This document shows, one piece after another, positions 22,636-32,156 of a stretch of DNA of 64,000 nt. The DNA is from Primula veris (lineage: Eukaryota > Streptophyta > Magnoliopsida > Ericales > Primulaceae), in the NCBI GenBank assembly GCA_963682055.1, contig OY821748.1:1989001-2053000 (forward strand), written 5' to 3'. The notes below the pieces were generated by a model, which did not search any database, was not told the DNA's origin, and saw only the letters and a program-made list of their open reading frames with translations. Numbering within the stretch: the stretch's first letter is position 1; the number at the start of each line of letters is the position of its first letter. A program made the position numbers and the translations under genes.

Positions 22636-25600
22636 TTAAGAAGAGCTACTGCAGGAGGAGCACGACGGTAACTGACCGAGCTCAATCTCTTCGTCATCCG
22701 TCGTTGTGTACCCATCAGACTCATCACCATCAAAACGTTCCTCAGAAATGAGGGCATCAAAATTGGTCGTATGAGCCCCAACACAAGTCAGCGTCTGAAG
22801 CCGCGCGTTGAACTCGGCTTCTTTGGCGGACTCGTGAGCATCCGAGGCCGCTTTACGGCGATCATCGTCAAAGGAGAGGTCACGGCGAGCTTCAATCACA
22901 GCTGCGGAAGCATCGTATCTGGCGCGGGACAAACGGAAATACTTCACCAACACGTTGGCCTTGGTCACAAGCAACTTTAATTTGCCGAAGTACTCGCCCT
23001 TTGCAGATCCAAACGACGCTCCTGAACCTCAACAGCATGCTCGGCACGGCGAACGTATTCTCGAAAAGAGGCCGCCTGGGTTTTCAGCTTGGTCCGCAGT
23101 CGAGCACATTGGTCGGTCAATTTGACATTTTTGCTCATCAAAAGAATGTAGGGCCACCTGTCAGGCACCTCACTAGCCGCACCAGATGAGACCTCGTTCC
23201 GGGCAGCACCAGTAGGTCCTAACCCCGGGTTAACTAGGCATGGAGAACCAGCCTGGTGCGACATAGTAGCATGTGCCTATAAAAAAAAAAAGAGGGGGGG
23301 AGAAGAACGAGAAGAGATGAATAAAAAAAAAAAAGCTACAAAGAAGACGACAAAACAAGCTATTTTATTAATCCGATAATCCCTCAACAGACGCCGAAGT
23401 CTCTACTACATCGGCAAAATGAATATCTCGCAATGAGTTAATTTGCGTCCCCAAACGCTCACGAATGACCGCATCGATTCGGTTCAGGGCAACAGTGGTT
23501 TCAGTTACCCCGGCCTTCGCATCTACCATGCGCTCCGCCCGGGACACACCACTCATTCCTTTTATATGCTCCAGCACCTCTACGGCGCGAGCTCGGGCCC
23601 AATACGCTTTGGCAAAGGATAGCAGCAGATCCGCGTCCTCGAAAACGGCCCCAAGGACCAAGCTCAAGCTCGTCACACGACCTCGGGCTTCATCACGAGA
23701 GCGTCGTAGGGCACTGAGAAGTTCCTTTGCTTTACCCTTATTTGCCGTATAATGGGCGGTCTTTTTACTAAATTTCTCTCCCAAATCACGTAACCGGATC
23801 GCCATGTTGGAAATATGAATATTCAGACCCTCGATTTCCTGATAGGCACAAGTCAATTTCGCGGTAAGGGACGCGTTAGATCTTTCCAATTCTTCCATTA
23901 CGTCACCTACACTACGACTAGGCGAGGTCCAGACCACCATGGCAAGGGGGTTATTTGGTACCTGACAATATTTTGTTTTCATATCCTTCAAAATATGACG
24001 ACCATCAAAAGAAATTAACCCAAGCAAGCCCAACAGAGAGAAACCACAACACCTATATTATCTCTTCCCCAAAAGAATCTGTTTCTAGCTAAAAAAAACA
24101 AAAAACAAAAAAAACAAAAAATAAAATAAAATTTACACAATGCTAAAAAGATAGTCAAGGTTCCACCTGAGATATTGGTGGGGGAACAACAGTAGCACCC
24201 GGTCGAGGAGTGGACGAGGTCGACATGGAATGAGGACGCAGTGTTGTCGAAATTGTCTGCCCCGGTAGCCGAGGAAGCTCTTCTTCACGAAGATTCGCCC
24301 AGTCCAAGGGTTTCGGCGGTGCACCATGCGGACACGGATACACCAACTCCGACCACGCCCTATCCGACAGAGGAACATTCGCGAAATTGAGCGCCCGCAC
24401 ATGAGCGCAGTATACAGAAAAGTTGGCCATCATCGCTAACTTTTTCCGCTCCTCCGCCTGTGCCGTTTTCAAGGCAGACACCTTAGCCTTTTCGGTTTCC
24501 ACGTCCTCAGCCAGGAGCAAGTTCTCCTCCTCTAATTCACCGTACTTAGCGGCCATGCTCTCTTTTTCCACCCTCAATTTCTCGACATCCTCGGTCAGGT
24601 GCAGGAAGTCCACCGACAGTTTGTCATAATTCTCGCCCAGGGTTTTCTTCTCGGCGACCAATTTCTCCTTCTCGGCCAACAGATTATCCTTCTCGGCCAC
24701 CAGCTTCTCTTTCTCAGCCCCTAGAGCTCCCAGCTGATCCCGTAGCGCCACGGCACTCACAGCAATCTGCACTTCAACACATTAGTTTCCAAATAAAATA
24801 CAAGTACCAAACCTATCTAGTGCAATACGAGCCCCACGTACCCTCAGCGCATCCGCGTGGGCCTGCTCTATAACTGACATTGTAGGTTGGACAGATAGTT
24901 TTTCTGCATTCTTGAACACAAGGGGTTTCAGAGCTGTATACCCCATCTTCAGCGTTCTCGGTTGATCCAGTAGTTCACCCCTACATCGGTCAATGTACCG
25001 GGTCATTGCGACCCCGTCAACCAACACCTTTTCGGATCCGTCGAGAGCCTCATCCTCGACACCCGTCACAACATCCCCGGCAATCTCTTCGCTGCCTTCC
25101 ATTTCCACCCCCACGTCCTCCTCAAACTGCTCAATCTCAGGGGCCCTATGCTCGATCTCTTCCTCAGTACGCAGGGGCGAGCAAACGGGCAAATCTATCG
25201 GACCCTCGTTGGGGATAGGCGAGATGACAGGCAAAGTCATCGTCCCCTCTCCCATGCTCGTCAAGAGGTTCATATATCCGAATACATCGTCGACCGACCC
25301 CTGAAACACAATAATTCCCATAGACCGGGCAAGAGCGAGGGTAACCAATGAAGAAGTCAGTAGCTGAAACAAAATGACTAATAAAGCAAAGCACTAGCGA
25401 CCCATACGACAAACAACCAAAAGACAAGAAAATCATAATACATATACACATACCTCGCCCGGAGCAGCGGCATCCTCGGCGGTATCCCCTTGAGCAGCGG
25501 CAAACACCCCCTCGCCCGAGCCAACGTTAGCATCTTCCTCGGTAACCGATGATCGGTTCCCCTAGCCCTCTTCGTTGTTTCAACGGCAGGGTCAGCTGCA

Positions 25601-26594
25601 CGACGCTTAGAACGAACGGTTTTTTTCCCAAGCCGAGTAGCACATTGAGCTTGGACCACCTTTAAGAATTCCTCCTCGGGCTCTTTGGGGATCTCGGGTG
25701 CAGGATTTCCCTTGGTCACCGACCCCATAGGGTAACCGAGTAACATGGGAGCCGTACGACTCGCAGGATCCGGCGTAGGTCCAGGCCCCCACCATTTCCA
25801 AAGAGCTAACAGAGCCTCTACATTGGGGGCGCCGAGGTCTGGCATGATGGGAGCATTGGTCGCCGGTCCAGGAATCTGGTGTCCCGCACAACCCCATGCA
25901 CCGGAAGCAATTACAATACCAAGATTACGCTCTTTATTGGTATCCGGCAAACCGATAACGAGCCGGCAAAAGGCACGCCGAGTCTTCAAATACGAGCTGC
26001 GACGCTCAAAGCTCAGACTATAGACTCCAAAGACGTCCTTCAGTTCAATCGGTATTCCGGACAACTCCGATAGCCTTTGGATACCATTCAGAGTACGGTA
26101 ACCATTTAGGGCCAGTTGGGCCGGAGCAATTTGGACGGCCTCAAAGAACGAAGCCACCCAGTTTGTAAAGGGCAGTCGAAGACCCCCAGTGAAGAATGCC
26201 GAAGAACGCACGGCCACCTCGCCGGCAGGTACAAATCCCAGCACCTCCTCGTCCGAAATAGGAAGCCGGATACGTATGTTGTCAGGTATTCCGGCGAGTT
26301 CTTTAAAATCTTTCTCCACGAATGTGCCAACTTGGGCCACACTTTGGGTCAAAATTTCCTATACAAAGATCATCAAAAGTCTATCAATATACTAACCAAA
26401 TACACAAACCAGAACCACATCAATAGAACGAAAGCCACCACCCCCCCCCCCATGCACATTACATCAGAATCATCAGACATATATAGATAACCTGAACCAT
26501 ATACCAACAACACACCTCTGACCACAACGACAAATCAAATACAACTCCTAAAAGAGGGAAGAGGGGAAAACCAAGAATCACTTACAGTAATCAT
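22636..26594 (-). CDS. Spliced antisense gene of gypsy element, Transposase_28-like N-terminus and coiled-coil C-terminus, apparently frameshifted
   Basis: Proposed exons, minus strand: 26594-26586 (ATG plus two codons, donor GTAAGTG), 26358-25454, 25300 to about 24790, about 24770-24167, 23961 to about 23395, and 23276-22636. Exons 1-2, 2-3 and 4-5 join in frame with good GT..AG sites; the 3-4 and 5-6 joins are uncertain. Exon 2 (GLRLPFTNWVASFFEAVQIA, WKWWGPGP) resembles the plant 'putative gypsy type transposon' family (PF04195) found on the antisense strand of several Tat-like elements. Later exons are Glu/Lys-rich coiled coils (repeated AEKEKLVAEKDNLLAEKEKL) ending in an acidic, Ser-rich tail. 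Two one-base losses break the frame, in the C-run at 25559-25562 and near 22996-23003, both in homopolymers, so mutation or assembly error. Molecular role unknown. Confidence 0.65.
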
Positions 26595-27298
26595 TATGAG
26601 CAAGCAAGCGCGAACAGCAGCAGGTCTTCCAACACAACCACGAAACCCTAGATTAAACGGCCGAACTCTTTCCCTTTTTGGCGGGAAGAAAATGCTTTAG
26701 AGAGAGAGATATTTTCTTCAGCGAATTCTGTGATAAAAATAAACAGGATTACTTGGCACAATAAAAAGGAGTGGAGTCACAAAAGGAATAAAATAATAAC
26801 CGTCCTTTCGTGTAACAGCGGTTTATCTTTTTCCAACCATACGAAAGTCAACAACCGCTGCTCTTTTCTTTTTAACATATACACGCTCCAGATTTCGCCA
26901 CGTCAGCGCGTATCCCACTACCCAAGGCAGTTCACATCATTAGACCTAAATAAACGGCCAGTGGACCCTACCACGAAAAGCTTCTTACATACGCTACCAC
27001 TACTATCACACCGAGAATATCCCCCGATTAAAGTTCCTCGACTCCCAAATCAATCCTTAACACAAGGGCACACCGAACAAAGTGGACGAAGACCGTTTCT
27101 AGCTTGATGGCAGGAAGCATCAAGTCTAACAACGCTCTCCGGGGGGATAACCGGGCATATTGTTCGGTGTATGATCAGAAACATAAAAGAGAAGCAAACA
27201 GGAAATAAAATAGGACAGAATCAAATGCAAGACAAATTTTATTCATCCACAAAGGGGGAAACACAAACAATACAACAGAAAAAGAAAATACACCCATC
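26595..27298. other. Non-coding stretch between antisense genes
   Basis: Presumed upstream region of the spliced antisense gene and downstream region of the next short antisense gene. I see no clear TATA box here, unlike the five small genes. Confidence 0.4.
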
Positions 27299-27661
27299 CT
27301 ACTTTTTCGAACTATCCCCCATAGCAACGTCCCTCTTCGCCAAAAGTTCCTCCAGACGCTCTTTCTCCCTAACCAAACGAGAAATCGCCATCTCAGCCTG
27401 TTTCAAGGCGTAAGACTGAGACTCGCATTTTTGCTCGGCCTTGAAACGAGCAGTGCCCTCCTCGTCCCAACATTGTTTATACCTCCTCGCTTCAGTCCGA
27501 GCACACATGAGATCATGTTTCAGCCATGACATCTCAATTTCTTTTAGTTGAAGAGGAGTCAAATCCTCCTCCCCAAAGCCAGGGGGACGAGGTAGCAAAA
27601 AGGTAGGCTCCTCTTTCATAAGGGCTTTCTTTTTGGAGGCAGACCTAGTGATGGGAGCCAT
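27299..27661 (-). CDS. Short antisense coiled-coil protein 5 of gypsy element
   Basis: 120 aa from the ATG at 27661; the open frame runs further back, but 27661 is the first ATG at a normal distance from the TATA box. Basic start MAPITRSASKKK, a Pro-rich segment (FLLPRPPGFGEEDLTP), then about 80 residues of charged heptad-like helix (MSWLKHDLMCARTEARRYKQ, ISRLVREKERLEELLAKRD). No known catalytic motif. Lies behind the spliced antisense gene and in the same direction. Possibly a DNA- or protein-binding helper; no function assigned. Confidence 0.6.
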   Translation of the reverse strand: MAPITRSASKKKALMKEEPTFLLPRPPGFGEEDLTPLQLKEIEMSWLKHDLMCARTEARRYKQCWDEEGTARFKAEQKCESQSYALKQAEMAISRLVREKERLEELLAKRDVAMGDSSKK

Positions 27662-27732
27662 CTCACGCAAAATCAAATTATAAAACAAGAGAGAGGTAGA
27701 AATTGATAATGAGATACAGGCAATATGGAGCA

Positions 27733-27738
27733 TTTATA
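27733..27738 (-). promoter_or_regulatory. TATA box, short antisense gene 5
   Basis: TATAAA (minus strand, context CTCTATAAATGCTCC), 72 bp before the ATG at 27661. Confidence 0.55.
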
Positions 27739-27881
27739 GAGAATCAAAAGGCACAAAATACGAAGCGTTACAATGGTTCACAAGATAGGCACGAGATACG
27801 AAAAGATACAACTGATTCATCAAATACAGAAGATAAAACACAAATGGCAAAAGGGGAAATACATAAGAAAACCAGCCCAAT

Positions 27882-28361
27882 CTAAGGATCAATGGGTGAA
27901 AAAACCGAACTGCCGGACCGAGAGAAAGCAAAACGAGCAGAACAATTCAACCGAGCTTGGTAGGAATCGTTCATGGCGACCAAATCGTCATTCTCCGAGG
28001 AGAGCCTGTTGTTTTCCGTAGTAAGAACCCTGACACGTTCCACGAGCCGAGCATTCTTTACCACTATGTTAGCTAGGCCTTGAGGAGAGTTGTCAAACTC
28101 ATCTTGAGAATGGTCCCAAATTTCCTCGGCATCATACCAGGAGTTGGCCAGATGGTTTCTCTGTAGCAACAAATGATCAAGCTGGCGACTCAGTGCCGAG
28201 ATCTCGGTCCACTTCACCGTCTCTTCGGGATAAGAGCCGAACAAGCTCAAGGCCAAAACGCCATACTCTTTCTCAAGCCTTGCCATCCGACGGCGGACCC
28301 GAGATACCTCAGTATCCAAGCCCTTCATCTGAGCATGATATCTCAACACAGGTCCAGACAT
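27882..28361 (-). CDS. Short antisense coiled-coil protein 4 of gypsy element
   Basis: 159 aa from the ATG at 28361. Starts MSGPVLRYHAQMKGLDTEVS and continues as long charged helices (VRRRMARLEKEYG, VERVRVLTTENNRLSSENDD) with leucine spacing typical of coiled coils. Its leader (AATTTCCCAGA before ATGTCTGGACC) is nearly the same as that of short gene 3 (AATTTCCCTAAG before ATGTCTGGTCC), so the two are likely paralogs. No enzyme motif; function unknown. Confidence 0.65.
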   Translation of the reverse strand: MSGPVLRYHAQMKGLDTEVSRVRRRMARLEKEYGVLALSLFGSYPEETVKWTEISALSRQLDHLLLQRNHLANSWYDAEEIWDHSQDEFDNSPQGLANIVVKNARLVERVRVLTTENNRLSSENDDLVAMNDSYQARLNCSARFAFSRSGSSVFSPIDP

Positions 28362-28457
28362 TCTGGGAAATTGTTTAGTACAGAAGAAAATAAAGGGCTA
28401 AGGAAGAGAGAAGCAAAAAGAAAAAAGAGATGATAAACTACCAAAGAAAAGAGAAGT

Positions 28458-28465
28458 ACTTATAG
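28458..28465 (-). promoter_or_regulatory. TATA box, short antisense gene 4
   Basis: CTATAAGT on the minus strand, 97 bp before the ATG at 28361. Confidence 0.45.
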
Positions 28466-28779
28466 AACGAAGAGTATGATATTTTATTACCTTGCTTGGG
28501 AAATTGCATATTTCCTGACATGCTGGGGGGCATGTACATTTCCTGACCTACTAGGGAGCAGGCACATATGTTTGCCAGTGATGGGGACATCTATTGACAT
28601 CTGAGACTACAGTGCAGAAGAAATAAGGACGAGATATTCGAAGATCTAGATTCCAGACAAACAACAAACCACAGGTACAATATAAAAAGAAAGGCAAAAA
28701 GAAAAGGGCAAAAATACTTTTCATTAATGAAGATGGAATACATCATTGTTCATTACATCAATAGACAATATTACATCGA

Positions 28780-28912
28780 GGTCTGTTACCTCAAGATCTA
28801 TTACATCCGAGATAAAACCTATTACATCCGAGATAAAACCTATTACATCCGAAAAGATCTATTACATCCGAAAAAACCTATTACATCCGAAAAGATCTAT
28901 TACATCCAAGAA
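28780..28912 (+). repeat. Short tandem repeat with TATTACATCCGA unit
   Basis: About six imperfect units of 19-21 bp: TATTACATCCGA followed by GATAAAACC, AAAGATC or AAAAACC. It lies between short antisense genes 4 and 3. Confidence 0.85.
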
Positions 28913-28954
28913 GAGCTAGTACAGAAGATCAGGCAAAGGATCAACTATATCAGC

Positions 28955-29490
28955 TGACCAAGTGAGCAGGAGACGCCAAAAAGAAAAAGTAAGAAGAAAG
29001 AGAAAGGAAAAGCAAGAAGAGGAAAAGAAGAAGAGTGCAAGAAAAGAAGGAAGTGATAAGAAAGAAGAGTCGAAAAGAAAAATGACAAAAACCCTAGATG
29101 TAACACAAAAACCCTTAGGATTACATGGCTGATTGTAACATCATAGTGGTGCAAAAAAGAGGAAAAAGAAAAGAATGAAAAGTAGAGAGAACAGAGTATA
29201 AAAAAAAAAAAAAAAAGAAACACAAAAGAGGAAGACGAAGAAATGAGGGAAACTGAGAAAAGAAGAAAAAAAGAAAGAGAAAGAGCAGAGGAAGAAGAAA
29301 TGAAGGAAACAGACAAATAAAAAGGACGTAAAAGAAACAAAACAAAAAGAAGAAAAAGAAAGACCTAGGAAGAGATAGTAAGAAGAAAATGGAGGATAGA
29401 GAGAAGAGAGACTGAAAAAGTATAGAAAGAGAAGAGATGGGAAAAGATGGGGAAAGAGCAGATAAAAAGAAAAAAAGAAGGGGGAAGGTT
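28955..29490 (+). repeat. ~500 bp polypurine-biased tract
   Basis: Plus strand is almost wholly A/G (GAAGAAAGAGAAAGGAAAAG type), interrupted near 29085-29150. The minus-strand open frames here are runs of F, S and L and look like composition artefacts. It ends at the stop end of short antisense gene 3, so on that strand it is a pyrimidine-rich 3' region. Confidence 0.8.
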
Positions 29491-29782
29491 AGGGGGAAGT
29501 CGATCGGTATCGATGAGATGGCCCGGCAGAGACATCCCTGTCCCTCAGTGTCGGGTTCCCCCTTAGCATCTCATTCTCTTCGACTAGAGCCTGACGAGCA
29601 CGTCGGCAGTAAGCCAGTTCGGATCTTAGCCAGGTTAATTCCCGAACCATCTCGGTATGGTGATAACGCATCACCTTCAATTCCTCCTCGGCATCCCTCA
29701 ACAGCCTTTGTACATGGTTATAGGAGGCTTCGAAGGCCTCCACTTGCAAAGCTAATGCTGATTGGGTGAAAGGACCAGACAT
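29489..29782 (-). CDS. Short antisense coiled-coil protein 3 of gypsy element
   Basis: 97 aa from the ATG at 29782, starting MSGPFTQSALALQVEAFEAS. An upstream in-frame ATG at 29854 is only 13 bp from the TATA box and is less likely. Nearly the whole chain is a charged helix (VQRLLRDAEEELKVMRYHH, LTWLRSELAYCRRARQAL) with a short Arg/Ser-rich tail. It shares its start context and MSGP N-terminus with short gene 4. Function unknown. Confidence 0.62.
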   Translation of the reverse strand: MSGPFTQSALALQVEAFEASYNHVQRLLRDAEEELKVMRYHHTEMVRELTWLRSELAYCRRARQALVEENEMLRGNPTLRDRDVSAGPSHRYRSTSP

Positions 29783-29866
29783 CTTAGGGAAATTATAAGA
29801 TGAGGGTCTATATATGGGGGAAAATAATATGGTGAGAAGTGTGGATGTAACCATGCTGTAAGCAGG

Positions 29867-29874
29867 TATTTATA
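29867..29874 (-). promoter_or_regulatory. TATA box, short antisense gene 3
   Basis: TATAAATA on the minus strand, 85 bp before the ATG at 29782. Confidence 0.55.
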
Positions 29875-30375
29875 GATCAATTGTATGAGGGCTGGGATTG
29901 AAAGTCGCAACCATTCGCCAATGGGTATTCAGAAGCGATGGCACTCAAAAGAGGTGAATGTTCAAGAAAAACGTTTGGATTCCCAAAAGACTCTAAAGAG
30001 CGTGAGTAATTAAAAGCCACTCCTGTTCAAGAAACGTTTGGATTCTTACCAATATTTAAAGGGAGTGAGTAATAATGGCATTGAAACACGCGTCGTTTTT
30101 GGGAAGAGCAGCGGTTCAAATAAATATCCCAGATCTTTTGCGCAAGGCTCAAGAAATCCTATTAATCCCTAGATATAAAGAATAAGAAGGTCCAATGGAT
30201 AAGATCAAACGCCAGGCCCAAGAAAAGCATTAATGAGGCCACAAGCGTGCGCAGTCAAAATAAATTGCATTGGGAAAGTAATTCAGATATAAACAAGAAA
30301 AAGAAATCTTTATTGATTGGTTGATACTTCGTTACAGAAGAAGCACAAAGAGAAAATACAATGAAAACAATAAAA
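29875..30375. other. Non-coding stretch between short antisense genes 2 and 3
   Basis: No open frame of note. Contains a loosely repeated 'AAGAAACGTTTGGATTC' motif (near 29964 and 30030), perhaps promoter sequence of gene 3 or 3' sequence of gene 2. Confidence 0.4.
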
Positions 30376-30714
30376 TCATTTCATAGAAGGGCCCGCTTCG
30401 TCATTCGGCTTCCTTTTCGACCGAGCATACACTTCCTTAAGGGCCAATTTGTAAGCCCTCTTGGAAGCAAGCTGCCTATCTCTGGAGGCCTCGAGCTCTT
30501 TGATCCGGGCACGAGCACGAATACTGTCGAGCAAAGACCTCTGGTGCTCCTTCTCTAGGGCATCCAATCGCTCGTCTAGTTCGGCGGCCCGACGAGCTTC
30601 CACCGACAGCCGGGTAACCCTCTTCTCGAGATAACGCACCTTCTGAACTTCCTCTTCCAGACGGGCAACGTATTCAGGAAGGTTGTCACCATACTTTTCG
30701 AGAGGAGAAGCCAT
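30376..30714 (-). CDS. Short antisense coiled-coil protein 2 of gypsy element
   Basis: 112 aa from the ATG at 30714, starting MASPLEKYGDNLPEYVARLE. The middle is a coiled coil (VRYLEKRVTRLSVEARRAAE, LDALEKEHQRSLLDSIRARA). The end holds KRAYKLALKEVYARSKRKP, which matches the end of short gene 1 (KRAYKLAFKELHARSKPSS): the two are clear paralogs, separated by ~300 bp. Function unknown. Confidence 0.68.
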   Translation of the reverse strand: MASPLEKYGDNLPEYVARLEEEVQKVRYLEKRVTRLSVEARRAAELDERLDALEKEHQRSLLDSIRARARIKELEASRDRQLASKRAYKLALKEVYARSKRKPNDEAGPSMK

Positions 30715-30760
30715 TTGTTCGTTAATAAAGAATGAACCGCATAAAAAATACTGGGACAGT

Positions 30761-30771
30761 CCCCTTTTATA
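30761..30771 (-). promoter_or_regulatory. TATA box, short antisense gene 2
   Basis: TATAAAAGGGG on the minus strand, about 47 bp before the ATG at 30714; the same form as the box of short gene 1. Confidence 0.6.
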
Positions 30772-31017
30772 AGAAGAAACAAGGAGTAGATCAAATGTCA
30801 TCTCGAATAAATACAACCTCTTAAACTTCCCAAGAGCATTTAAGGTAAGTTAACCACAGTTCCAAATCCAATTAAAGTCATCCAAAAAGACATCAAGAAG
30901 ATAAACAGACAAGAACAAGGAAAGGGAAATGTTTTATTAATTCCAAAAACTTCGATTACAACTGAGGAGAAGACTCCCCATTCAAGAAAAATTACGACAG
31001 AAATTACAAAAGACTAA

Positions 31018-31338
31018 TTATTTCGAGGAAGAGCCTTCTTCATCGTCATCCGAACTCGGTTTGGACCGAGCATGCAACTCCTTGAAGGCAAGCTTATAGG
31101 CCCTTTTTGCTGCCTTCTGCTTAGCCAGATTAGCCTCGAGCTTCTTTATATGCTCATAGGCCCAATCCCGATCGGCCATCGTCACGTGATGATCAGAATC
31201 CATGTCAGACAACATTTTCTTGTAGTTTGACACCTTGGCCACAAGTTTCTTATTCGCGGTACGAGATTTCTTGATTTCCGTTTCTAAATATGAAATATAA
31301 TTAAAGGAGCTCTCACCAGTAGAACCAGAAGAAGCCAT
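31018..31338 (-). CDS. Short antisense coiled-coil protein 1 of gypsy element
   Basis: 106 aa from the ATG at 31338, starting MASSGSTGESSFNYISYLET. Charged helix through the centre (IKKSRTANKKLVAKVSNYKK, HIKKLEANLAKQKAAKRAY), the paralog motif KRAYKLAFKELHARSK, and an acidic Ser-rich tail DDDEEGSSSK. It is the antisense gene nearest the 3' LTR, with its ATG ~240 bp from it. Function unknown. Confidence 0.68.
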   Translation of the reverse strand: MASSGSTGESSFNYISYLETEIKKSRTANKKLVAKVSNYKKMLSDMDSDHHVTMADRDWAYEHIKKLEANLAKQKAAKRAYKLAFKELHARSKPSSDDDEEGSSSK

Positions 31339-31390
31339 TATGTCAAGGGCAAATTAGTAGTAAAATGCCTAATTATGGAGGGAGCACACC

Positions 31391-31398
31391 CCTTTATA
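31391..31398 (-). promoter_or_regulatory. TATA box, short antisense gene 1
   Basis: TATAAAGG on the minus strand (CTATAAAGGGGTGTG context), about 53 bp before the ATG at 31338. Confidence 0.6.
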
Positions 31399-31561
31399 GG
31401 AGTTTTCCTCGAAAAAAGATATTAGGATAGGAAACATTAAATATGCCCCCCTGGGAACCGTCACGAGTCTATTGCGTTTCTCGATGAAGCATTGGGAAAA
31501 ACAAGACCGAAGTAACGTTCTCGACAAACCGAACATGACTCCCCCGACATGGAAACCACGC

Positions 31562-31581
31562 CGAGGAAGTCAGGGAGCACT
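31562..31581 (+). other. Polypurine-tract region of gypsy element
   Basis: Purine-leaning GAGGAAGTCAGGGAGCACT directly before the 3' LTR. It is a weak tract but in the right place. Confidence 0.4.
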
Positions 31582-32151
31582 TGATAGAACATAAAAATCA
31601 GACCCGAATATTTTATTCGGGTCATAATCAACCCACTTTATAAATGGGTATCCAACGCTTAAATGGGTCATCTCATACTTTTTATAAGGAATTGAGGTGC
31701 TACTACCCTAAAGCCCAAGCCCAATAAAAGGGGGACCCTCGTCTGAAAACTCCCTGGGATGAAGACATTTGTCAATATCCTAGAAGGCGCAGTTGCCTAT
31801 AAATAGCCAACTACCCCTCCTAGAAAAGGACCAGAAAATCTATCCAAAAAATATAGAGAGAAGTTAAGAAAAGAGAGAAACTAACCAAAGCATATCACTT
31901 CGAGAAATAAACCGAGACAAGACAGCCGAGCACCGAATAAAAGAGGAGAAAGATCAAGACGAGAGATTAAATAGTTATATCGAGCATAATCGTAAAACCG
32001 AAATACTGATCCGAGCAAATGTAATAGTCCGAATAAGGACAATAATCCGAGCAATAATAGAGATCAGGAAGTATCATTTACTCGTGGTTTATTTATCATT
32101 ATATCATTGTTGAAAGGCCTAACGCGACCGACCAAAGTTATGGCCTTATCA
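31582..32151 (+). repeat. 3' LTR of gypsy element
   Basis: 570 bp, TATAAATA at 31798-31805; one visible difference from the 5' LTR. Confidence 0.95.
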
Positions 32152-32156
32152 GCTGT

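Larger units (their letters stand above)
16674..32151 (+). mobile_element. 15.5 kb Ty3/gypsy (Tat-type) LTR retrotransposon carrying antisense genes
   Basis: Starts TGATAG, ends CTTATCA, flanked by the perfect 5 bp duplication GCTGT (16669-16673 and 32152-32156). Two 570 bp LTRs differ at one position that I can see, so the insertion is very young. Contents: tRNA-Asp-like primer site, a gag-pol frame missing its protease region, an 86 bp minisatellite, a spliced antisense gene, and five short antisense genes. RNase H followed by a second archaeal-type RNase H places it in the Tat group (Tat/Retand/Ogre relatives). It lies downstream of P1 and splits the P1-P2 spacer. Confidence 0.93.

Noticed and set aside
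28945..29345. Open frames on the minus strand rich in F, S and L, like membrane proteins
   Set aside because: They lie in the pyrimidine-rich strand of the purine tract; composition alone explains them, and two frames overlap with the same bias.
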